Assembly (NCBI GenBank): GCA_910588535.1
Contig: CAJUOO010000099.1
Coordinates: 1 to 7,435, forward strand
Source: an uncultured Lachnospiraceae bacterium
GTDB lineage: Bacteria; Bacillota; Clostridia; Lachnospirales; Lachnospiraceae
Length of the DNA: 7,435 nucleotides
Reading direction: 5' to 3'
Under the pieces are notes generated by a model, which was not told the DNA's origin, searched no databases, and saw only the letters and a list, made by a program, of their open reading frames with translations. Shown in pieces: positions 1 through 5,333 of this stretch (positions are counted from its first letter, which is position 1; each line of letters opens with the position of its first letter). The translations under genes and the position numbers were made by a program.

Positions 1-298
1 CTAAAGCGATCTGAGCATCATATTCAAACAATCTGATTGTCATCCGCCCATCCGGAAGGCTACTTTCACATTCCAGATGGTATTTTTTCTTTTTCCTCCC
101 ATAGATTACAAAATTAGTGTCTGTTATTCTTTCCTTGTCTGCCACATCCTGTTGGCCAATAAAATGTTCATTAGGATGAAACTCAATCTTTTCATTCCCT
201 GTATAGTCTTCCTTGAAAATCTCATTGATTACCGGGATGATCATTTGTCGGCAATCATTTAAGATTGTACGGAATGCCCCATCATATATATTTCCCAT
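1..298 (-). CDS. PD-(D/E)XK nuclease-like protein, N-terminal 99 residues (C-terminus outside window)
   Basis: The start is ATG at 298-296, preceded by GGAGG at 310-306 with a 7-nt spacer, so the start is well supported. The frame is open to the window edge, giving 99 codons and a partial protein. Visible features are a helical N-terminus (about residues 5-30), then a beta-rich part with ITDTNF (D60) and YHLECESS (E76, E78), then IRLFEYD near residues 88-94. The pattern of an Asp, then E-x-E/Q on the next strand, matches what I know of PD-(D/E)XK proteins of the Rpn/transposase-associated type found in many Lachnospiraceae. No catalytic role is proven, because the rest of the domain is missing. 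Such proteins are nucleases or relatives linked to mobile DNA, and many are annotated only as hypothetical. The gene appears to be a separate transcription unit from the peptidase upstream. Family assignment is moderately confident; the existence of the gene is very likely. Confidence 0.75.
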   Translation of the reverse strand, partial: MGNIYDGAFRTILNDCRQMIIPVINEIFKEDYTGNEKIEFHPNEHFIGQQDVADKERITDTNFVIYGRKKKKYHLECESSLPDGRMTIRLFEYDAQIAL

Positions 299-325
299 AA
301 ACAATCCTCCGTATTTCTTATTACT

Positions 326-354
326 ATCATATCATTTTCGCATTGCATACACAA
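326..354 (-). promoter_or_regulatory. Possible sigma-A promoter of the nuclease-like gene
   Basis: On the minus strand a TATGAT -10 box (331-326, five of six consensus bases) lies 17 bp from TTGTGT (354-349, only TTG matching the -35 consensus). Transcription would start near 319, giving a short leader before the RBS at 310-306. The spacing is ideal but the -35 is weak, so this is a tentative call. Confidence 0.35.
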
Positions 355-679
355 CTACATTTAAAATACAATTTACATTTTTACTTCTAAGTGAACATTA
401 CTGACTGTGCTTACAATATTACTAAATGCGCAATAGAAATCTTAACTTCCAAGTCTCCTGCCCTTTCATTCACTGCTTCAAAATTACCCACTGATATAGT
501 AACATATCAATCGCACTTATAGATATGTTTTATCCTATTCATTGCCGCCCATTTCCTATCCATAATCTGAATAAATCGGAGATACGATACACAAAGATTT
601 TGTCATTTTGTGTAAAACTTGTTCAAACGTCTCTAGCAAATGTGAGATGGTTGAATACGTTTATTCCAAATTTATGCAT

Positions 680-727
680 AATAAGCACTTTATTCGACAC
701 AATATACCACAAAATAAAGTGCTTATT
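680..727 (-). terminator. Perfect 15-bp inverted repeat past the peptidase stop, probable 3'-end hairpin
   Basis: AATAAGCACTTTATT at 680-694 is the exact reverse complement of 713-727, with an 18-nt loop. It starts 21 nt after the peptidase stop codon, the usual place for a transcript end. The stem is AT-rich and no clear U-tract follows on either strand, so it is not a textbook intrinsic terminator. It could stabilise the mRNA 3' end, act in both directions, or be a protein-binding palindrome. Confidence 0.45.
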
Positions 728-748
728 TCCCCAAAAACCTACTCCTTT

Positions 749-2527
749 CTACCTCGGCAGACTATTTTCGACACAAATCGACCCATACCCTGTCAGTGGA
801 TTTGGATATTCATCAAAGCCGGGCAGATGTTTTGCACCACGTATTAAAAATGCCTTCACCTTCTCCCCGTACAGATAGGGATCAATTCCTCTCACAATAC
901 CATATTCCATTAAAAGCGCTGCTGCTCCCGTTACAAACGGTGCTGCAAAGGATGTGCCCGTGCGTGCAGTATAACCCCCATAGGGCGCAGGTGCCATAAT
1001 TCCAGCGCCGGGTGCCACAAGCTCAGGCTTTACCATAGGCACCACCCTAGTATACCCTCTGCCTGAAAAATTGCTAAAAGAATTTAGCTTAGAATCATAC
1101 GCTCCCACCGAGATCACCTTTGCCGCCGTGGAAGGTATCGTCAATGTTGTGTCTGGGGTTGGAAAAGAAAAATTAGTTCCCCCATTTAGTGCTCCCGATG
1201 ATGGCATCCAGAAATGATACTCTCCCTCCACAATGCGCCCTGCCAGAAGTCGTATCGTGTAGATCCCGCTATTTAGATAAGAAGCTTGTGCTGTGGGAAT
1301 AATATCCAGATAGATCTCCTGCGCTCTTGTATAAGGTGCAGGCTCTCCATAGTATAACAGAAATTGTGTATGTCCAATCTGAAATCGCTGTGTTCCCAGC
1401 CTCTGCTCAAAAGGGCCTACTCGCTCCCCAGAAGGACTGATTAGTTCCAAAAGGATCTCATCTACATAATACTTCCAAAATTGAATATTAAGCTGGCTCT
1501 CATACGCAGACACCGTGAACTCAATTAATTTACTCTCTCCTGTCTGTATCTTTCCTGATGTATGCCCCTGCGCTGCCCCCTCATTTCCCGTTCCGGTGAC
1601 AATCACATTTCGTCCCATATCGGATGCTATATTTAAAAAGCTCTCCAAAAGAGCCGTCCCATCATGAGAACCATAAGTATTTCCAATGCTGATATTAACA
1701 GCGAGTGGCATATTTCTCTCAGAGGCAAATTTCACCACATAATCCGCTGCCTGCATAAGCTCGGTTGTTCTTGGAAATCCTCTGTCCCTCGCCCTGCCAA
1801 GCTTTACAATAATAAGTGCGCTCTCAGGAGCCACTCCCCGGTATCGCCTCCCTGACGCCCGCCCATTGCCTGCTGCAATGCCAGCGACCGCTGTTCCATG
1901 TCCACTTTCGTCCGTCACAGGGACAAGCCGCAGCCCCTCCTGCCTTCCACTTCGCAGAGCCTCATTGATCTGCTCCTGTGTAAACTCCACTCCCATCTGG
2001 TACCCCTCTGGCGGGCTTTGATTCTCAGAAGGAGTTAATGTCTGATCCCAGATACGTAAAATTCTTGTTGTTCCATCCTCCTTCTGAAAATCAGGGTGAA
2101 AGTAATCAATGCCAGAATCCAAAACCGCCACCAGACAACCATTCCCAAGAAGGCCAAGACTATTATTCCCCGGCTCTGCTGCTGCCTGCACCGAAGTAAT
2201 ACAAGCTGCTCTTCTCCCCTCGTCCAACTCAAAAAAAAGGCTCTTAGGTTTCTCAATATAGGCAATCTCAGGAATTTTAGAAAGCAGGTCGAGCTGCTCC
2301 TTGCTAACTGTAAAAATAGCATATCCGCCAAGCAGCTCGACCTGTTTTTGAAATAACCCCTCGTATTGTTTAAGATTTCCACTGAATCTTACAATAACCT
2401 CCCACTCAGAGGAATCCTCCAAAACTCCCACCCCAAGCTCCAAAGATCGCTCTCTCTCCTCCTTTGTCGCCTGAAGAGAAAGATTTAGAAGATTCTCCCT
2501 TTTTTGACTATCCATACTATCTGCCAT
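749..2527 (-). CDS. S8 (subtilisin) family serine peptidase, Csp-like, cytoplasmic or spore-type
   Basis: This is a complete 592-residue subtilase (ATG 2527 to TAG 751-749). Residues about 5-105 form a prodomain-like region without a signal peptide. The catalytic Asp is D137 (AVLDSGID), His is H210 (DESGHGTAVAG), the oxyanion Asn is N315 (GTGNEG) and Ser is S526 (TGTSFAAP). All are present, so activity is expected. About 140 residues between the Asn and Ser blocks (roughly 330-465) look like an inserted beta-rich domain. That is the layout of clostridial Csp proteases, where CspB activates the spore cortex hydrolase SleC and CspA/CspC have lost catalytic residues. This resemblance is by architecture only; many Lachnospiraceae carry several such peptidases of unknown substrate, and no sleC lies in view. 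Start choice: the frame extends to a TTG at 2557, but ATG 2527 has GAG seven bases upstream, and ATG 2515 is also possible. The gene seems monocistronic. Confidence 0.9.
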   Translation of the reverse strand: MADSMDSQKRENLLNLSLQATKEERERSLELGVGVLEDSSEWEVIVRFSGNLKQYEGLFQKQVELLGGYAIFTVSKEQLDLLSKIPEIAYIEKPKSLFFELDEGRRAACITSVQAAAEPGNNSLGLLGNGCLVAVLDSGIDYFHPDFQKEDGTTRILRIWDQTLTPSENQSPPEGYQMGVEFTQEQINEALRSGRQEGLRLVPVTDESGHGTAVAGIAAGNGRASGRRYRGVAPESALIIVKLGRARDRGFPRTTELMQAADYVVKFASERNMPLAVNISIGNTYGSHDGTALLESFLNIASDMGRNVIVTGTGNEGAAQGHTSGKIQTGESKLIEFTVSAYESQLNIQFWKYYVDEILLELISPSGERVGPFEQRLGTQRFQIGHTQFLLYYGEPAPYTRAQEIYLDIIPTAQASYLNSGIYTIRLLAGRIVEGEYHFWMPSSGALNGGTNFSFPTPDTTLTIPSTAAKVISVGAYDSKLNSFSNFSGRGYTRVVPMVKPELVAPGAGIMAPAPYGGYTARTGTSFAAPFVTGAAALLMEYGIVRGIDPYLYGEKVKAFLIRGAKHLPGFDEYPNPLTGYGSICVENSLPR

Positions 2528-2609
2528 CCCCGTTCTCTTTCTATATCTTATTCCCAAGATCAGATACCTATACCTATGGCAGATTGTATAATCTTTTAAT
2601 TACAATATA

Positions 2610-2643
2610 ATAGGAAACACCAGATAATCCTGACGTTTCCTAT
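2610..2643 (-). promoter_or_regulatory. 34-nt hairpin at the 5' end of the peptidase leader
   Basis: Two 14-nt arms (2610-2623 and 2630-2643) flank a 6-nt loop. Outer arms ATAGGAAAC and GTTTCCTAT pair perfectly. The inner five pairs on the minus strand are G-U, U-G, C-G, A-U and G-C. On the plus strand the same two wobble positions become A-C mismatches, so only the minus-strand RNA folds fully. It begins at the predicted transcription start, so it may be a 5' stabilising stem or an operator for a repressor. No riboswitch class is recognised. Confidence 0.5.
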
Positions 2644-2649
2644 CATTTC

Positions 2650-2658
2650 ATTATATCA
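2650..2658 (-). promoter_or_regulatory. Extended -10 promoter, probably of the S8 peptidase
   Basis: The minus strand reads TGATATAAT (2658-2650), an exact TGnTATAAT extended -10 motif. No good -35 is present at 17 bp, which is usual for extended -10 promoters. The predicted start is near 2643, which would leave a leader of about 115 nt before ATG 2527. That leader would open with the 2643-2610 hairpin. Confidence 0.5.
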
Positions 2659-2684
2659 AACTTCAATGTGATAGATTGAAAAAC

Positions 2685-3031
2685 TATAACTTTTTGTAGG
2701 ATGAGTGTTCTTTTATCATTTTTGGGAGAGGTCCGTATAACCAGTCCGCTGTTTCCTCCGTCACCCCGCTCCCGCTTAGTGAAAAACGTAACGGATACTA
2801 AGCTCGTGAAAAACCTCGCTAAGTACCAACGTTTTTCAATAGGTTCCTTGAGGAAAACAGCGGACTGGTTATACTACTTTATCGAATGTTTCAGATACGC
2901 TGTGATTCTTCCTATACTTGCAGTTCTATGTCCATTTTTATTTTCGCGATCAACGAACCAAGTGACTGCTTACAGTCATATAATGACTACCATAAGGGTC
3001 AAAAACCCCACTGCAAGCGCTCAACTTAACC
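2685..3031 (-). repeat. Structured repeat, copy A (complete)
   Basis: This is one of three copies of a dispersed element; orientation is given for the G-rich strand. In that direction it has a 5' box (3031-2998, 24 of 34 bases identical to copy B), a variable part, the box AGAATSACAGCGTAT (about 2909-2895), the folded core (2874-2735), then GGACC, ATGATA (2719-2714) and a 3' box TATAACTTTTTGT as read on the plus strand (2685-2697). The 3' box recurs as TATAACTTCTTGT in B and TGTAATTTCTTGT in C. The outer ends are estimated from where similarity fades. The copy points toward the peptidase and ends about 27 bp before its extended -10 motif. No transposase is encoded and no target duplication is obvious. 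Confidence 0.8.
2735..2874 (-). ncRNA. Candidate structured RNA core in repeat copy A
   Basis: Three nested helices can be drawn. P1: 2850-2874 with 2735-2758, 24 pairs with one bulged base. P2: 2829-2837 with 2781-2789, nine perfect pairs. P3: 2818-2825 with 2796-2803, seven pairs around one central mismatch, capped by a 14-nt loop. A short UGG/CCG helix can form between P2 and P3. The linker at 2759-2780 is identical in all copies. Compared with copy B, P3 has three compensatory changes, P2 one, and P1 about a dozen. Conserved pairing with changed sequence is what a functional RNA (or a ssDNA hairpin) would show. I do not recognise an Rfam family, and transcription is not demonstrated. Confidence 0.5.
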
Positions 3032-3167
3032 TCATTTGTAAATTTACACAATTATAGCTATCAAAAGATACATTGCTGGTTTCATTTCTTCTACAATTAA
3101 TGTAAGTAGAATTATGAGCAGGAAGTAAGCTTAATACTATGAAAAACTATCTGCTCTTTAATTCATG
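3032..3167. other. 136-bp spacer between repeat copies A and B
   Basis: This segment separates the 5' ends of the two oppositely facing copies. It holds a perfect 12-bp palindrome TGTAAATTTACA (3037-3048). A minus-strand TATAAT (3056-3051) lies about 20 bp before the 5' box of copy A, and a weaker plus-strand TACTAT (3135-3140) about 28 bp before that of copy B. No good -35 boxes are visible. It could be a divergent promoter region, or simply filler between two insertions. No gene is visible. Confidence 0.4.
3051..3056 (-). promoter_or_regulatory. Possible -10 box driving repeat copy A
   Basis: A consensus TATAAT on the minus strand would start transcription near 3044, thirteen bases before the conserved 5' box of copy A. 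The -35 position (CCAGCA at 17 bp) does not match. It is reported because the position fits the inferred transcript direction. Confidence 0.25.
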
Positions 3168-3519
3168 GGTCAAGTTAAGTGTAAGCAACAGAGTTTTTGA
3201 CTTTGCTTGTATTCATAGATCATCAAACTCTTTTAATGGAAACAACAAAAACAATTTATCAATCTAATACAAGCAGAATGACAGCGTATTTTGTCTAACT
3301 GATAAAAACAGTCCGGTGAACTGCCTGTGGTTCTCAAGGAACCTATTGAAAAACGCCGGCGGTTAGCGAGGTAGTTTCGAGCTTACCGTCCGCTGCGTTT
3401 TTCACTAAGCGGGAGCGGGGTGACGGAGAACCACAGGCAGTTCGCCGGACGGACCTTTCCAGAAAATGATACAACAAATCTAAAAAACAGATAAAATATA
3501 TAATTTACAAGAAGTTATA
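3168..3519 (+). repeat. Structured repeat, copy B (complete, inverted relative to A and C)
   Basis: This is the same element as copy A on the other strand: 5' box 3168-3201, the box AGAATGACAGCGTAT (3275-3289), folded core 3311-3450, GGACC, ATGATA (3466-3471) and 3' box ending with GAAGTTATA (3519). The distance from the 5' box to the core is 109 bases here against 123 in A. Its 3' end is 29 bp from the stop codon of the downstream ABC gene, facing the operon. Read on the minus strand, as the operon mRNA would be, the outer GC-rich stem is followed by TTTTT, so it could also end the exporter transcript. Confidence 0.8.
3311..3450 (+). ncRNA. Candidate structured RNA core in repeat copy B
   Basis: The fold matches copy A. 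P1: 3311-3335 with 3426-3450, 25 pairs including one U-G (C-A on the other strand). P2: 3348-3356 with 3395-3403, nine pairs. P3: 3360-3367 with 3381-3388, eight positions with one U-U mismatch at the same place as in A. The loop is 13 nt. CGG 3357-3359 can pair with CCG 3390-3392. The linker AAGGAACCTATT (3336-3347) and the 22-nt linker 3404-3425 are identical to those of A, while the helices differ. ACCT in the first linker can pair with AGGT in the apical loop, a possible pseudoknot. Function unknown. Confidence 0.5.
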
Positions 3520-3548
3520 CATACAAAGTATTTTCTAACACATCACAC

Positions 3549-5333
3549 TTAAGCCAAAAAACTATACTGTGACATATAGAGATTATAATACTCTCCCTTC
3601 TGTTCCATCAGCTCATCGTGATTGCCCCGCTCCATAATCTTTCCTTTATCAATATACATAATACAATCTGCTGACTGAATGGTTGACAATCTGTGTGCGA
3701 TAATAAAGGATGTTCTGCCCTCCAAAAGCTTCTTGAGTCCTCTTTGCAGCACAATTTCCGTCTCAGTATCAATGCTTGACGTCGCCTCATCCAAGATCAA
3801 TATCTTCGGATCTGCCAACAGCGCCCGCGCGAAGGAAATAAGCTGTCTCTGCCCCGCTGACAGTCGGCTTCCCCTCTCATTGACCTGTGTCTGATACCCA
3901 TTTTCCATCTGCATAATAAACTCATGCGCACACACAGTTTTCGCCGCACGCACTACATCCTCATCTGATGCCTCCATATTTCCGTAGCGAATATTGTCCA
4001 TAATCGTGCCAGAGAATATAAAGCTGTCCTGTAGCATCACACCCATCTGCGTGCGAAGTGATCGGATCGTCACCTTGCTGATATCAATGCCATCTATCAA
4101 TATCGCACCAGAATCGAGGTTATAAAAACGGCTCAACAGATTAATAATTGTAGTCTTTCCCGCTCCAGTCGGACCTACGATGGCGTAGGACTCTCCCTGT
4201 GCCGCCTTAAAGCTTACATGATCCAACCGCTTAATGCCATCCTCATAGCTAAATTCTACATCGCGAAATTCTACATTTCCCTTGATCGGAGGCATGGCAA
4301 CAGCATCTTCGGCATCCTTCACATTGACCGGCTCATCTATTGTCTCAAAAATTCTCTCAAGATATGAGATGGAAGTCAACATGGAATTATAAAAGCTCGC
4401 CAACGTCGTGATAGGTGTCCAGAACCGGTTAATATATCCAGTAAATGCCACGAGAATACCGGCCGTGATCGCCTGATTTCCGCCAAATATCATATTTACA
4501 CCAACCACATACACAAAGGAGGTCGTCACCACCGAGATTGTATCCACAATCGGCGACAACATCATATTATATTTTACTGCATTAAGCCACGCACTTCTGT
4601 ACTCTCCACTTAGACGGTTAAAAATCCCCTGATTTGTCTGCTCCCGCACAAAGGACTGCGTCACACGTATGCCGTTAAGACTCTCTGCAATATAAGCATT
4701 AAGATTGGACTGCTTATTGCTCTCAATCTGCCATGCACGGCGCTGCTTCCTCTTCACTGTCCAGATAAGAACTGCCAGCACTGGGATACCACACAGACAG
4801 ACCAGCGTCAACCTCACATCCATGCTAAGCATAAACAGCACGATAAATATCAAGCTACAACAATCTGTTATCGTGTTCACAATACCATTGGATAATAGAT
4901 CACTGAGGTTATTGACATAATTCACCACACGCACCTGAATCTTTCCGTGGGGCCTGTCATCATAATAAGAAAATGGCAGCTCCTGAAGATGTACAAAAAG
5001 CTCTTTTCTAAGCGCATGAATCACATTCTGCCCCACCTGATTGGTAAGCGTCACCTTCGCCTTCAAAATCAAACAGATAACCACAGTAAGAAACAGCATC
5101 AAAAATGATGTCCGCACAATTGCGCCAATGTCCCCCGCTGGAATATAAAAATCCATTATATTCCTCAAAAACCGTGGAAACAACATAGACAGCGCACTGG
5201 ATGTCAGCATCAGGACAATAGCGAGAATCATCTTATTTTTATGTGGACCGACATAATGCGCCAGACGCTTAAGCTGACTGATATTAAAACCACTCTCTAA
5301 TGTCTCATCAATATCATATCTATTTCTTGCCAT
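3549..5333 (-). CDS. ABC exporter subunit, TMD-NBD half-transporter with canonical Walker B
   Basis: This 594-residue protein is a type IV ABC exporter half (TMD fused to NBD). About six membrane segments lie within residues 36-307. The NBD has an A-loop Tyr (Y363), Walker A GPTGAGKTT (K393), Q-loop Q435, signature LSAGQ (491-495, not the usual LSGGQ), Walker B ILILDE (D515, catalytic E516), D-loop SSID and H-loop H547. ATG 5333 has GAGGT 7 nt upstream. The start lies 14 nt inside the upstream ABC gene, so translation is probably coupled and the two form a heterodimer. E516 belongs to the ATPase-competent site, while LSAGQ would face the degenerate site of the partner. Related pairs are BmrC/BmrD, LmrC/LmrD and TM287/TM288, which export drugs or lipids. 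The substrate cannot be read from sequence. Confidence 0.93.
   Translation of the reverse strand: MARNRYDIDETLESGFNISQLKRLAHYVGPHKNKMILAIVLMLTSSALSMLFPRFLRNIMDFYIPAGDIGAIVRTSFLMLFLTVVICLILKAKVTLTNQVGQNVIHALRKELFVHLQELPFSYYDDRPHGKIQVRVVNYVNNLSDLLSNGIVNTITDCCSLIFIVLFMLSMDVRLTLVCLCGIPVLAVLIWTVKRKQRRAWQIESNKQSNLNAYIAESLNGIRVTQSFVREQTNQGIFNRLSGEYRSAWLNAVKYNMMLSPIVDTISVVTTSFVYVVGVNMIFGGNQAITAGILVAFTGYINRFWTPITTLASFYNSMLTSISYLERIFETIDEPVNVKDAEDAVAMPPIKGNVEFRDVEFSYEDGIKRLDHVSFKAAQGESYAIVGPTGAGKTTIINLLSRFYNLDSGAILIDGIDISKVTIRSLRTQMGVMLQDSFIFSGTIMDNIRYGNMEASDEDVVRAAKTVCAHEFIMQMENGYQTQVNERGSRLSAGQRQLISFARALLADPKILILDEATSSIDTETEIVLQRGLKKLLEGRTSFIIAHRLSTIQSADCIMYIDKGKIMERGNHDELMEQKGEYYNLYMSQYSFLA

Larger units (their letters stand above)
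299..748. other. Intergenic gap of 450 bp without a credible gene
   Basis: The stretch between the peptidase stop and the nuclease-like start holds the possible promoter at 326-354 and the inverted repeat at 680-727. I see no RNA gene and no open frame with a ribosome site. A minus-strand frame of about 30 codons ending at TAA 413-411 contains GNFEAVNERAGD and reads like protein, but it has no start with an RBS and is cut by a stop upstream. At most it is a gene remnant. A weak 7-bp hairpin (ACACAAA ... TTTGTGT) lies near 588-613. The rest is featureless AT-rich DNA. Confidence 0.6.

Noticed and set aside
525..878. 117-codon plus-strand frame
   Set aside because: It overlaps the peptidase 3' end antisense, crosses the inverted repeat, and lacks an RBS or any known motif.
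2528..2557. Longer peptidase starting at TTG 2557
   Set aside because: It adds ten basic residues without family support and has only a weak AGG site; ATG 2527 or 2515 fits better.
2702..2876. Minus-strand frame through copy A (contains LKEPIEKR), similar to a short frame in copy B
   Set aside because: The shared peptide comes from an identical 12-nt linker and P2. The frame stops soon after in copy B, so coding conservation is not supported.
2701..3057. 118-codon plus-strand open frame in the gap between peptidase and exporter
   Set aside because: It runs through the hairpin core of repeat copy A, has no RBS and no recognisable domain, and its frame is not kept in copy B. It is a by-product of the repeat.
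2876..3310. tRNA or rRNA gene in the gap
   Set aside because: No cloverleaf with a T-loop GTTCRA and acceptor pairing could be drawn, and no rRNA-like sequence was seen.
2685..3519. CRISPR array
   Set aside because: There are only two nearby copies, inverted, about 350 bp long, with no short regular repeat-spacer units and no cas genes in the window.
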